Assembly (NCBI GenBank): GCA_025084515.1
Contig: JAJAGP010001671.1
Location: forward strand, 1-64,000
From: Ancistrus triradiatus
Lineage: Eukaryota; Chordata; Actinopteri; Siluriformes; Loricariidae
Reading direction: 5' to 3'
Length of the DNA: 64,000 bases
Below the pieces are notes generated by a model. The model saw only the letters and a program-made list of their open reading frames with translations. It searched no databases and was not told the origin of the DNA. The translations under genes and the position numbers were made by a program. Shown piece after piece: positions 10,760 to 23,060 of this stretch; position 1 is the first letter of the stretch, and every line of letters begins with the position of its first letter.

Positions 10760-12715
10760 CCATTATATACATTTTAGTTTGTTATTATTATTACTATTAT
10801 TATCATCATCCTGGGTCCCTGCAGGCAGTGATTACCTCCAGAAGGTCTATAGCTTTTTCTAATTGCATGGGGATTGAGGCTGTGCTGTTCAAACTGGAAA
10901 AGGGAATGAAATTAAGTTCCTACGCTTGTGTAAACTAATATGAAACACATTATCAAAGATTATACAGTCACATTTGAATTGCATTCCAAATCACATTTTT
11001 AGTCTCGGTCTTCAGGTTAGAAGAGTTCCTGAAAATCATATAGGCTCCTCCGAGTTCCATTTCACAGAATACCTGCTACCTTCTTCATTGAGATGCAGTG
11101 CGAGTGGAAGCTTGTCGATTTCTCAACACGTGTGGCTGTGTGTAGGTGTATTCTCATGGTGAGAGGAGCCTCCACACACTGGTTGCATGCTTAGGGACTA
11201 ATCTGAGTGCTGCTTGTGTTTCTGTGACTCACTCGGTGTTGCTGGAAAGTGCCTAAGACCCTTACTGACAGAGTATATATGTAACTTGCTTTAGTGGTTG
11301 TGTTCTCAACCATCATTGTTTTTGTCATTTCTTCACATTCACAAAAAAAAAAACAACAACACAGTGTCAGTTAATTCCTAAGTGGTTCTCACACAGCAAC
11401 TGCACTTAACATCATACTGGTACAAATACAATTGATTTATTGTTATAGAAGGCAAAAAAATGCACCACAGTCAAAAACCAGTACTTATTGATCAAATTCA
11501 GCTTTTCTAGCACACTGCTGATCCTTATTTAAAAATCCATATTGCTGTGTTGTTCCATCCAGTCAGTGAATATTGTAGTGTTGAGTATCAGGATAGAGAC
11601 ACACCTCAGTTTTAAATGGGATATATAATACAAATCTGTATCTTCTGTGAATTATGTGAGGTGTTAAATCTACAATGCTTGTAGCTAATTCTCCAGTCAA
11701 TGCCTACAATTTCTTTAAAACAATCCTAATAATCCTTTTATTATATGATTCATAGCTCAATGCTAAAAGAAACTGTAGATCTCTATGGATTACTTCAAAT
11801 TCTAATTTTTTATGTTATTGAAAAGTTGGATATCCTTTAAATGGTCAGTTAAAAACAAAATAGAAAAAAGAGCCATCTAAACTTCTGTTACATTTCCAGT
11901 TGAACTATGTATGTTCTGCATGTGTGATTATGTCACGCTGCACACACAGGTAATGAAAAAACATTGGGTCAGGAGGAAACAAAGTTAATGTTTTAAGCTT
12001 TAAGATACCTTAAAATTGTCAGCAGCACTGTTGACCGAAAACTTGGAAATAATTTTGTTTAAACAAGTATTTAAAAAAAAGGGATGGCAGTGGGGTTCAA
12101 TGATAGTACCGATATGTTTAAGATTGCTTCAGGAAGTGAATAAACAATCACAGCAATTGAAAAATTGGAAAACATGCCGAGCCATCGTTTGTGCCTTGTT
12201 TCAAAGCACCACTCACATTCTTCTCGTTGCTATGTCTACATTACATGGTGTTCCATACATGCACATAGCTTTGAGTCGGATTACATTTAGTGCAGTTTAT
12301 TTGTTTCTTGATTTCAGCATGAATAAACAGTTCAGTGGGTATCTGCAGTCTTAATGATTACAGTTGGATTGATGGCAATCTCAGCATGTAAATGTAGCAA
12401 TGATAAGTCACAGCCAAGAGCACACTATTGGTGACAGACTGTTCAGCCTACAGTAGTTTATCCCACCCAGTGACACTAAAGTAATATGGAGCTCTGATGG
12501 AAGGCATGAAAACCAATTTAAATGCCTTTTTCATTTTACTTCAATTCTACACAACAGCATGTGCCACAGCTGTAATCTGTGCAGTCAATATGGAAACTAA
12601 TTTGTTGGGTTATTAGGAGCTGTGGAGTTTTATTTTAATGTCCCTATTTGTTTTGCAGCCCAGTTACACTATAGAGGATTATTGTGGACAAAATAAAATA
12701 ACTACATAATTACAT
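10760..12715. other. No gene seen
   Basis: AT-rich unique-looking DNA. The frames at 10974 and 12016 show no motif and no coding bias that I can defend. Confidence 0.55.
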
Positions 12716-12738
12716 CTGTGTGTGTGTATGTATGTATG

Positions 12739-12789
<51 letters not shown>

Positions 12790-12803
12790 ATAGAGAGAGA
12801 GAG
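12716..12803. repeat. Compound microsatellite TG/TATG/TA/TG/GA
   Basis: Consecutive runs of TG, TATG, TA, TG and then GA, immediately left of the Tc1-D remnant. Confidence 0.95.
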
Positions 12804-12867
12804 TGGACTTGAAACATAATTCAGTCTTTGAGAACTTTATAATGATCCTTCATTTGCTTCAGCTATG

Positions 12868-13815
12868 ATGCACAAAAGCTGAGAGAGGAGATTATTTCAT
12901 CTCACCTAAAGGGCCTTGGGTATAAGAAGATTTCCAAAAAATATAACATCCCAAGAGACACCATAGGGAGCATTATAAGGAACATATGGAGCAGCTGCAT
13001 ACCTGCCTGGCCATGGAAGAATGCCCAAAATTTCATCAAGGGCCCTTAGCAACTTAGTCAGGACAACTAAGAAAAACCTAGTGCAAGACACCTACAGGAT
13101 GACCTAATGAAGGCTGGAACAAGTGCTTGAGTAGCAACTATAAGATGTGCACTGAATAAACGAGGACTTCATGGCAGGACTCCAAGATGCACTCCACTCC
13201 TAACCTCAAGGAACCTCAAAAGTCAACTACAGTATCCCAAGAGGAATTCGAATAAGTTTTGGGAGACAGTTCTATGGACTGATGAAACCAAACTGGAACT
13301 GTTTGGACATATGGACCAGCGGTATGTCTGGCGTTCGAAAGGCCAGGCTTATGACCAGAAGAATACCATCTCCACAGTCAAGCATGGAGGTGGGTCATTG
13401 ATGTGGCCCTTTTTTCTGCAGCAGGAACTGGCAGTCTTGATTGTGTACCTGGCATCATGGATTCTCAGAAATACCAAGCCATTTTAAAGAGGAATGTGAT
13501 GCCATCTGTTGACAAATTAAACCTTGGCAATCACTGGACCTTCCAGCAAGACAATGATCCTAAGCACACCTCAAAGTCAACCAAAGCTTGGTTGAGAAAA
13601 AGATCCTGGAATGTCCTGGAGTGGCCAGTCACCAGATCTAAACACGATTGAAAATATTTGGTGGGATTTAAAGAAGGCATTTGCACCACGGAAGTCATCA
13701 AACATCACTGAACTAGAGGCTTTTGCACGTGAAGAATGGGCCAAGGTTCCAATTGATAGGTGTAAAAGGTTGTTAGTACTTACCAAAATGTTTGTTGGAA
13801 GTTATAAAAGCTAAA
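12868..13815 (+). pseudogene. Tc1-D transposase pseudogene
   Basis: Parts visible in several frames: LREEIISSHLKGLGYKKISK with NIPRDTIGSII (DNA-binding), WTDETKLELFGHMDQRYVWR (first catalytic Asp), FQQDNDPKHTSKSTKAWLRK (second Asp), and SPDLNTIENIWWDLKKAF (third acidic residue). Frameshifts at about 13400 and 13630, plus internal stops, inactivate it. A distinct family from A, B, C and E. Confidence 0.85.
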
Positions 13816-13982
13816 TGATGCTTCAGAACGTATTAAAGCAGGGGGTTGAATAATAGTGCACATGCACATCTTCAAAGAGTTTCATTTTTCATTTGAACTT
13901 CAAAGTTAAGTCACCTTCACCTTGTCAACATAACTCACATACGTAGTAATAAATGCTGTTTGTTGTTTAATGAGTTTTTGTA

Positions 13983-14492
13983 CCGTATTTTTCGGACCAT
14001 AAAGCGCACTTAAAATACTTTAATTTTCTCAAAAATCGACAGTACGCCTTAAAATGCGGTGTGCCTAATGTATGAATTAATTCTGGTTGTGCTTTCTGAC
14101 CTAGAACCGAGTGTAGATGGTACACGGCGCTCATAAATCTGTCAAAATATTTTAGCACGGTCTTGGTAGGTTACGAAGGTTACGGCAACCATAGTGCGCA
14201 GCATTGCGGAGTAATACGGTATGTGCTTCAACATTAGCGTATGTGCATTCATTCATTTATTTATTTTCGAAGCGGATTTCAAACTCAACGCTATCAGTCA
14301 CGCAGTACAACATGGACATAGAGCAGCTGCAAGAGAACTCAACATTAACGAATCAATGGTACGGAAGTAGAGGAAGCAAGAAGAAGTCCTGCCCCAGGTA
14401 AAGACCAAACTGAGTTTCCGACGGAACTTAAGAGTTTTGTTTCATTTAATGTGCCTTATAACCTGGTGCGCTTTATAGCCCCGAAAATACGG
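13983..14492 (+). mobile_element. pogo/Tigger-type element, 510 bp, nested in Tc1-D
   Basis: The terminal inverted repeats are CCGTATTTTTCGGACCATAA and, at the right, the complement of CCGTATTTTCGGGGCTATAA, with TA on both sides (13981-13982 and 14493-14494). It retains a relic of the transposase N-terminal helix-turn-helix. It is far shorter than an autonomous pogo element. Confidence 0.8.
14272..14480 (+). pseudogene. Pogo-type (psq/CENP-B-like) helix-turn-helix relic
   Basis: One frame reads ADFKLNAISHAVQHGHRAAA, RELNINESMVRK, stop, then RKQEEVLPQVK. This is the DNA-binding helix-turn-helix of pogo/Tigger transposases, in which RELNI.ESMVRKWRK is typical. The Trp codon is now TAG at 14368-14370. 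No DDE catalytic region remains, so the element could only have been moved in trans. Confidence 0.75.
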
Positions 14493-14570
14493 TAATTTAT
14501 TGTCATTATTTTTCATCCACATCTCTATTATGTCTTTGGAGTTGAAGGGGTTGAATATTTCTGATTACAG

Positions 14571-14571
<1 letters not shown>

Positions 14572-14638
<67 letters not shown>
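14572..14638. repeat. TG microsatellite
   Basis: About 33 perfect TG units at the right edge of Tc1-D. Confidence 0.97.
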
Positions 14639-14639
<1 letters not shown>

Positions 14640-14640
<1 letters not shown>

Positions 14641-17600
14641 CTTACTAATTAAAGTAAGTACATACTATTTATTTCATGACGCTACCCACCATGAAATATG
14701 CCTTGAAATGTTTCGTTTGCAGTATGAACTACTGTTTCTCTAATGTTTTGTCTGTACGTTGTCTTGTGATTTGGCACTGATGTCTTTGCTCTGTGTAATT
14801 GTGTAATGTGAGTAGTGTGCAAGAGTAGTGTATTGTTTTGTGTACATAATATTTGCAACTGTGTAACCAAACATGTCCCCCTGGAGATCACTAAAGTATT
14901 TCTATCTATCCGTGTCTGCAAACACAGTAAAGCTTGTACAGAGGCATAGTAACCAAGTGTCTCTGGTAGCAGAACTTTTACTGGATTCAGTGGTAGAATG
15001 TCTGCATTAAGGTTTGAACTTCTTCTCACAACACCGTTGGGGGCTAATTTAGACTAGTCACGAGGTGTGAGTGAAGTTAACATTTTGAATATGAGATTCA
15101 TAACTTTCATGCTACCAATACTGCCTGTGATAAAACTGTCTCTCTCAACCAGTGGGGGGCACGTCAGGGTTACCCACAGTTCTGCTGCAAATTCATCACA
15201 ATTGCTACACACACACAAACTCATGTATCACAGTCTGCATCCCCACAATTTCCATTGCTCAGACCCATATCTTGCAGGGAGTGCAGTTGTGGCAAAATGT
15301 AATTTATAAGATGAAATGTGAGATGGTAGAGATATTGAATCTGAATATGAGATGGAATAATGTCCTGGTCCTATAGCTTCTCCGTTTTGTAAGACCGTGA
15401 TAAAGGAGACTTGCCTGGGTCATGTCATGTCTTCTGATTGCCTCCCTCCAGCCTGGCCCAGAACTGCAAAAAGAGCTACAGTCCATCAGTGTCTTTTAGA
15501 TCTTTACGCAGAATGAATTGTTGTTGCTTGTGGGCGTGATATGACTGAGGTTTTTTTGTTGTTGTTTTATTGTTGCTGTTTTAGATAAAATATGAAGTGG
15601 TGGCGGTGAAAGTGGAGTCTATAATTATATTGTTTAAACACAACATCAAGGTGATTTTGTTTAAAGTGTATTTCACGATTGGATTGGCACTATGTGTTTA
15701 AGTAGTCAACTGGAACATTTCTGTTTATCCCAGTGGTTTCTCACCTTTCATCACAAGTGGCATATGTGGTGAGCTTCATACATTAACTATTGTATAGTAG
15801 TAATAGGCCTGAATCTCAGAAGAATGGTCTGTGTTTCCATAGATCTTGATCTGGGAACTCTTGTTGCTGACTCTGGAATCGTGGCTTTCTGTTAAGGCTG
15901 GTACGCACCAAATAAATAGCTTTCTGGATTTGTACGATTTATTTGGACGACAGTAAATTAATTCAAGCTTGTGTATAATGACGGTATCTTCCACACCAAA
16001 GGCTTTTTTTTTTTTTTTTGGACAACAGAATTGCGACATTATTTTATCCACCCTCTGTTCAATTATTTCGAACTTTTGCCGGCAACAAAAACTCACTGAA
16101 CAATCACTGTCACTTCTGGTGTTGGCATAGCAACAGCCAAGACGACTGAGTGTAGCCATGCAGTTTGACAACGTCAGGCACACAAGATAACAGCTTGTAC
16201 ATGTTGTTTCTTATGAAAGTACCCAGTGCTTGTATGTTTATTTATTTATTTAATGTCACATCAGCATCAATGGCTATTTGTGACAGGAGCAAGGTTACAG
16301 TGATATCAGAAGTGTCTAATGAAGTGAATAGCCTGCTTTGGATTGCAAAGGTGTTCTGGAAATCGCTGTTGTTTCTTGTGATTATTAATTTATGTGAAAG
16401 TAATAGATGCATTCTGTTGAAGCTTATGCTGTCCGTTCGCATGGCGCTGTAGATCTTTTTAAAGATTTATTTTTTTATTAATATCATTATGATTTATGAT
16501 TAATGCAATGAAATAACATTTAACTACACTCGGTGTGTAACGGCCTTCAGAAACTTGCATTAGAAGTTATTAGCCGCTCGTGAATGGACTCTCATTCCTA
16601 GGTCCTTGCATTTATAAATTAAAGATTTTCTAGAATATTGTTGATATGACATTGATATTGCAGTATCTGATGATACAAACAATCTCTGTCCTTACTGGCT
16701 TTCTGTCAACAGTCAACTGTTCAATTATTATTCAATTTTATACAAAACGTAACAGATGGGGACTTCAAGATTGGTTTTCAGTCCACACACGTTAGATGCA
16801 TAAGAGTTAAACATGTATATGGCATATAATATGGAAATGTGTGTAATCTGAAATTATGTGAAATTGACCAGTTGAGGGTTTTAGGCCAGTTTCTGACTTA
16901 ATATTGCTCAAGAGTTTTGAAATGGAGGATTCATTCCTGGAACTAATGTGGATTTGTGCATTGATGGCTTCTAAAATGTGAGCTGACCTTTATGTAAGTC
17001 ATAAATAGGCAGTTTTGCATGCAGTACCACAGACATCATTTTAGCAAACCTCGTTAAGCAAAATGATCAAAACAATCCAGGTCACTGCTGGAAATGAGAA
17101 AGAAAGGGCAACTGGGGTCAACACACAAGTCCCATGCTCACTGATTGCAATATAATGTGCATGACTCTGGATATGCAAAGAGAGGATAAAAGATTGTGAT
17201 GCTTTAAATTCAGAGTGACTCATGACGTCACTGAATATGACGTAATGTATGGCTGAGTCCCAGCCTGTTTACTTAGGAAGAACAAAGTTAGGGTACAGGC
17301 TCCAGGTTACTCCTGTCTTTTCACTTCCCTTGAGGTCCATGTGATGATTCACCTGAACATGTGCCTTCAAACTTGCTGTGAAGAGCTTTAGTTGCTTTAG
17401 TAAGTGCAGATTTATGACTCGCCAGTCCTATTGTACTTCTTACCACAGAGTTTGGTTACGTTAGGTTTTTTTTTTTCGCCATATTTAAAAAGCCAGATTT
17501 TTCTCTGCTGATAATGACCAAGTCCATTAAAAGTCTGACTCAGATGCCATCAAGCAGGAAAAGAGAAACCTACGCAAAGACAAGCACAAACAAATGATAC

Positions 17601-17710
17601 ACTCAGATACTCAGTAGTGAGAATGGTATATCTAAACTATCGTATTTTGCTCTTATTCAAGCTGCTTATCCAAACTCATGTGAAAATAGCATGACTAATG
17701 GATGTGGATA
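14640..17710. other. No gene seen
   Basis: 3 kb without an identifiable gene or full repeat. It has a poly-T stretch near 16005 and another near 17468. Frames at 14682, 15776 and 16165 have no recognisable domains. Confidence 0.5.
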
Positions 17711-17711
17711 C

Positions 17712-17808
17712 TGGTAGGTAGTGCTGGGTGGTGTGGCCAAAAATTTGTATCACAGTATTTTTAAGGATTCTACCAGTTTTACAGTATACCACGGTATTTT
17801 TGTTTTTG
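17712..17808. repeat. MITE-like fragment with CAGTATTTT/GGTATTTT motifs
   Basis: The segment starting AGTGCTGGGTGGTGTGGCCA and running to ACCACGGTATTTTTG looks like one end of a fish hAT-like MITE. A similar type of end occurs near 62030. Only one terminus is seen. Confidence 0.4.
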
Positions 17809-17814
17809 GGAGCC

Positions 17815-18764
17815 GGGGGGGGGGAACAGCCCCAAAGCATGATATTTCCACCCCCATGCTTCACAATAGGTATGGTGCAACTCAGCATTCTTCTTCCTCC
17901 AACACGGCGAGTTGAGTTTTTACCAAAAAGTTCTATTTTAGTTTCATCTGACCACATGATATTCTCCCATTCTTCTTCTGGATCATCCATATGCTCTCTG
18001 GCAAACTTCAGACAGGCCTGGACATGTACTGGCTTAAGCAGGGGGACACGTCTGGCACTGCAGGATCTGAGTCCCTCTCTATGTAGTGTGTTACTGATGG
18101 TAGCCTTGTTACTTTGGTCCCAGCTCTCTGCAGGTAATTCATCAGGTCCCTCAGTGTAGTTCTGGGATTTTTTCTCACCGTTCTCATGATCATTTTGACC
18201 CCATGGGTTGAGATCTTGCGTGGAGCCCCAGATCAAGGGAGATTATCAATGGTCTTGTATGTTTTACAATTTCTCCCTCCCACAGTTGCTTTATTCACAC
18301 CAACCTGCTTGTCTATTGTAGATTCACTCTTCCCAGCCTGGTGGCAGGTCTACAATTTTCTTCCTGGTGTCCATCAACAGCTCTTTGGTCTTGGCCAGGG
18401 TTGAGTTTGGAGTCTGACTGTTTGAGACCGTGGACAGGTGTCTGTTATACAGATAACGAGGTCAAACAGGTGCCATTAATACAGGTAACGAGTGGAGGAC
18501 AGAAGAGGTTCTTAAAGAAGAAGTTAGAGCTCTGTGAGAACCAGAAATCTTGCTTGTTTGTGGGTGACCAAATACTTATTTTCCACCATGATTTACAATT
18601 AAATTGTTTAAAAATACTACAATGTGATTTCGTAGATTTTTTTTCTCATTTTGTATCTCATAGTTGAAGTGTATCTATGATGAAAATTACAGACCTCTCT
18701 CATCTTTCTAAGTAGGAGAACTTGCACAATCAGTGGCTGACTAAATACTTTTTTTGCCCCAGTG
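17815..18764 (-). mobile_element. Tc1-B copy 3, 3' truncated
   Basis: The right terminus (minus-strand start) TTTTTTTGCCCCAGTG ends at 18764 next to TA. The left side stops inside the transposase near 17815, where it abuts a MITE-like fragment. It is about 95% like the copy at 1-843 by eye over the shared part. Confidence 0.8.
17820..18396 (-). pseudogene. Tc1-B transposase pseudogene
   Basis: The minus strand shows ATISNTLHREGLRSCSARRV, PLLKPVHVQACLKFAREHMD and EEEWENIMWSDETKIELFGK, the first catalytic Asp block. The start codon has become CTG, there are frameshifts near 18100 and 18280, and the C-terminal half with the other two acidic residues is absent. Confidence 0.8.
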
Positions 18765-18819
18765 TATTATATGCATATATATGAGAGTCACCAAATGCTC
18801 TGTTTCTCTGTTAGAGACC

Positions 18820-19075
18820 CTACTAGGCTGGAATAAGTAGCACTCAAAACACAACCGAATCCTTCCTTCTCATCAGCAAACAAACCCTCGAGTGGCCAAA
18901 CCTTTAAACACTTAACTGAATTATGAATTATAGTTCGTAAAAGCATTGTTAGTAAAAGTGCTGTGGTGTTCATGTGTGGTTGACCGGCACAGAACCGGTT
19001 ATATGAGACTCAACACATGATTGTTTGAAGCCAATAACGCAAAAAAAAAAAACTTCATTATATATATAATGAAGG
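18820..19075. repeat. Direct repeat unit 1 of an unknown family
   Basis: It shares CAGCAAACAAACCC, AACTGAATTATGAATT, TGTGTGGTTGACCGGCACAG and CGGTTATATGAGAC with 19700-19930, in the same order. The unit then ends in an A run and the palindrome TTCATTATATATATAATGAA. Confidence 0.7.
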
Positions 19076-19699
19076 CTTTAATTACTTATAAGGTTTATTC
19101 ACCCACAAAATTACTCAAATCACAATGCATGAAACAGTTTTTATTGTGCAATCTGCAACATCTTACAAACAGAGCCTAAGAAAAGAGAGGTGCTTTTTTT
19201 TTTTTGGCTGAAGTATTTTTGTCTTTTAAGACATACCCCAAATTCAGTCTCGAGAGATACTGCATGCATAATGTGGTTATCTCCGATTTCATTTTGCTTT
19301 ATAATCAATTTCTGTGTTCTGTTCTTTAGTCTGACATAGCCTTTCCCACCTATTAACAGACTATATCTAGGCTGTGGTGTATATTATGCGCTGTTGCTAG
19401 CTTTAACTTTAACCTCTTTGACTTTGTTTGCTTTGTCAAACTCCGCATACAGAATATTTAGGGGGGTGATACTGTTAGAAACGTCTTATTAAATCTGTTA
19501 TTCCGATGTTTTTTGGAGTTGATGCTTCACAGCTTATTTTCGCCATGTATGTAATCCATACAGCACTTTCTGAAGAGCTTCCATGCTGGAGACATGGTTG
19601 TGTTCAAAATTAATAACTAACCCATTAGTAGTGTCCCTAGTCCATCATCAATAATTTGGTATTTAGGGAGCCTTTCTAGTTGACTAGCTAAATAGCTAT
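19076..19699. other. No gene seen between the direct repeats
   Basis: A 620-bp spacer without recognisable motifs. Confidence 0.5.
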
Positions 19700-19930
19700 A
19701 ACGCTTCTTCCTCACCATGTCAGCAAACAAACCCATAAACAAAGTCTCAACTGCCTGAAACTTTGAATTATGAACTGACCTGAACTGAATTATGAATTAA
19801 AGTTAGTAAAAGCACTGTGCTGTTCTTGTGTGGTTGACCGACACAGAATCGGTTATATGAGACCGCCTGAAGCCGATCACGCTAAAACCGGCTGAATCCA
19901 TTATATATGTAGCTATATAATGTCTGTATT
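19700..19930. repeat. Direct repeat unit 2 of an unknown family
   Basis: Second copy of the 18820 unit, about 870 bp downstream, with TGTGTGGTTGACCGACACAG and CGGTTATATGAGACC followed by an AT-rich palindromic end near TATATATGTAGCTATATA. Confidence 0.7.
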
Positions 19931-20474
19931 CAGTCATTGGGAACCAGGACTTCGCACTATGTCGCACATATTATAGCCGATATACAGTGTACCATCTTGA
20001 AGTTATTTCACTTACCATGGCTAGAGGACTTTTAAAAGTCTCTGAAAATACTTTTAAATAGACTCAAGTCTGACATCCTCTCACATATAAAGACATATAA
20101 AGTCACAGAGTTTTTAGTCACTATTTGCAACTCCCACTACAGTCCTTTTGAGATTATTTCAAAACCTTTGTAAACACACACCTAATAATAATCAGTAACC
20201 TAAATAATAAACAGCATAGTCATCCATACAGGCTGTATAATAAACAAAGTGGCTTTTTAAGTTCTGTAATGGTACCTTAATTACAAATGAAAACATCACA
20301 TTGCATGATTTTATATACAGTATAACATTTCCATGTTATTCCTTGAATTTTACATATTATCATCATTTCCTTAGCATTTTGAGTACAATAATTTGCATTG
20401 AACTCTGATAAATATAGAAAAAAGGGAATAGCCCAACTCTGTTTAGGAATAAATGTAGCATAAAAAATGTAGTG

Positions 20475-20590
20475 CTTACATGCCCAGAATCAGAAGTGCA
20501 ATGTGAGCGCAGGCCATCAGGGGAGTGGGGGTGGACAATGGTGTTCTCACATGGTACAAGGCAACCGGGCATACTAAGGAAGCAACCATT
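20475..20590. repeat. Partial copy of the AGGGCGTACT MITE
   Basis: GAGCGCAGGCC, GGGGAGTGGG, GGACAATGGTG and GGTACAAGGCAACCGGGCAT correspond to the right half of the MITE at 21958-22486. Confidence 0.6.
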
Positions 20591-21385
20591 CTAACGACAC
20601 AACCAGATTTACATGTTTAAAGTTTAGAGTCTGTTTTTGGTGCATTTACACCTACACTCTTGTGTGTTAACCCCTATTTGGACATAAATCTGATCATCAA
20701 CAAACACAAAATTTCCTACTGTAAACGCAGTGACTAGAGACCTCTCAAAATTACTAGTCATACAGCTTTTTCTCAATTTGGCTAAGAAACACATCTCTGA
20801 CACAGATGATTTCATCCCATAGAAACAGAAAGAAAACTCAGACTTATTATCCAACTTCACTGACCCAGACTGCCTTATTGTTCTTATCTACTGCACAGTA
20901 AGGGACTGATTATTTCTGATAGATTGCTTCCCTTATTATAGATTGGGTGGAAAAATCTAAACCCTCCCCAAGACTTCAGAGTGTGACTGTCAGAATAAAC
21001 ACAGAGCTGGAATATCACAAAGGATACTGGAAATAGAAGCATCTGCCCTTGATTACAGACTGTTGTGGTATCAGTAATGAGGGGAAAAAGAGGGTAGTGA
21101 TGCATTGCAGTGTTAGAGTCAAAAATAATTGCACTTGCAACCAACTGAGACAGAGACAGAGCGAAGGCGATAGAGGCACGAAGAGATTGGAAGTGAGGTG
21201 GCAAGAGGGGATTGGAAGTGAGGTGGCAAGTAAGAATGAGATGGTCAAAGATAAAACAACAAAAGGAGGTAGGGAGGGGGATAAAGGAGACCCTTAGGTC
21301 TATTTATCACCGGACTCTCATTCGTTGACCTTACTTCAGTATCCATTTTTGACAGATGTGTATGAGCATGTGTAGGTGGGAAAGT
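20591..21385. other. No gene seen
   Basis: No motif. It contains a short local duplication GATTGGAAGTGAGGTGGCAAG near 21185-21230. Confidence 0.5.

Positions 21386-21457
<72 letters not shown>
21386..21457. repeat. GT microsatellite
   Basis: About 36 GT units. It creates artificial poly-His-Thr frames on the minus strand. Confidence 0.97.
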
Positions 21458-21458
<1 letters not shown>

Positions 21459-21957
21459 ATTTAGAAGTTCTGTGTCCTTGAGAGAGAAAAGACAGGGTGA
21501 GTAATGAGAGAAGTATGAGTAATGAAGGCTTATGAACACGGTTTTCTTAACTCTCTATACCAGCGGTGCCCAGTTCCAGTGCTAGAGGTTTGAAGGTCAG
21601 CACAGTTTTCTGATTTAGCTACAACACATCAGTTAATTACAGTCAAACCATGCTATACAAATGTACCTTCTCTTGGGGAAAAGTTTGAATGTATTCAGAC
21701 ATCAGAAGCACTATTTTCATTGTAGCATAATATTGGACTTTCTGACTAGTCTGCATATTGTGCAGGGCATCACCTCTCCTCCAAGTTTCTTACACCTACA
21801 AGTGTGTGTGCATGCATGCACACCTTCAGTTGCCTTCCTATGCTCACTGTCTAGGAGATGTTTCTTGCTGGAAGTGCATTTGTGTAAAGAAATATAAAAA
21901 TGTGCTCAGCTGTCTCACTGCGATTTTCTTTTATACCTTATAATTAACCACTGGCTA

Positions 21958-22486
21958 AGGGCGTACTGACCCTAGGCTATGCACACTGTACCCAAGCATG
22001 TTTGACCCCAAAGTGTGGTTCATTTTAATAATGTGATTGCTCTGTACCATGCCCGGGTGCAGTACGCTGAACCGTGCTCATGCATATTTAAAGAGGTGGG
22101 CTTGGGCTTGGTTCAGAAGGACAGTATGCATAGTAGTTTGATCACTAACCATGCACAGAACACAAGGCCAGCTCCCTCCGTAAAAATCTTTTTATACATG
22201 CAGCACAATCTCTGCGTTGCATAATCAATACATCTATAAGGCATATGAGAGGGCTGCGTGTCAGCATGCCCAAAACGACTCAGACAAAAGCCAGAAAGCA
22301 CAACCATATAGCCCACTGTGCTGTCATCACGATAGTACTGTCTGTGGTAGAGAAGACATGATTGCACATAGGCATACACAGAATGTTTAAGTGCTGTCTG
22401 AGCACAGGCCAGCTGGGGAGTGGTAAGGGGGGACAATCATGCTCTGGCACGGTACAAGGCAAACAGGCAAAGAGCGAGTACGCCCT
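21958..22486. mobile_element. MITE with 10-bp perfect inverted ends (529 bp)
   Basis: It starts AGGGCGTACTGACCCTAGGC and ends with AGTACGCCCT, a perfect 10-bp inverted match that extends imperfectly inward. No transposase frame is seen. The flanks are cta and aaa, so the duplication is unclear. The superfamily is unknown. Confidence 0.7.
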
Positions 22487-22867
22487 AAAATTAGATTAGG
22501 TTGCGCCCTGATAGAAGGCAAGTGTAGCAAAAAGTTCTTTGGAAAGGCACCTTCATTCGCTATGCTACACTGGTATACAGCATAGAATGTGATTTCTCCA
22601 GTTGATCTCCATTTGTTATATAAGGGGCTAGTGGTTTAGATAGTGGGTTAGGGTATTAAAATACCTCATGCAACGGTCTGTACCAGTTTTAGTAGGTATA
22701 TCAGGCTTTATTCACACAGCTGAGCAAGCATTTCTGATTTATCTGATATTGGTCTGTCTGCAATGAACAGACTATAAATGATTTGTGTGTTCAGGCAGTG
22801 GTTTACATATCCACATTGGTCTAAATGAAATGTTGTCAAATGTTGTTTAACCCCCATTTATCCACGG

Positions 22868-23060
22868 CGACAAAGTAGCTCAAGTGGTTAGCATGGTCCG
22901 ACCTTGTGGGTTTACTCGGGGTACTTCAGATTCCGAAGATCTGCATTAGGTTAATTGGTGGCTCTAAATTGGCCCAGGGTGAATCTGTCTGACTATATCG
23001 ATGTAACCATGCGCCTGTTGTGGGCAGTCGTTGATGCTGGTGCAATATTAAATAAACAAA
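22868..23060 (+). repeat. Dispersed repeat V copy 1
   Basis: AGCATGGTCCGACCTTGTGG, GGGTTTACTCGGGGTACTTC and TTAATTGGTGGCTCTAAATT match the V family, seen on the minus strand at 24785 and 54760. The MRLLWAVVDAG frame inside is not a gene. Confidence 0.55.

Larger units (their letters stand above)
12805..14570 (+). mobile_element. Tc1-D element, decayed, host to a pogo-type insertion
   Basis: The transposase relic is followed by a 3' region with TTGAATAATAGTGCACATGC. After the pogo-type insertion it resumes to about 14570, where GTTGAAGGGGTTGAATATTT precedes a TG microsatellite. Exact termini are obscured by microsatellites at both ends. Confidence 0.65.

Noticed and set aside
15776..16183. 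135-residue minus-strand frame
   Set aside because: It includes a Lys run from poly-T and has no recognisable motif.
21245..21539. Minus-strand frames rich in His-Thr
   Set aside because: They are translations of the GT microsatellite at 21386-21457, not genes.
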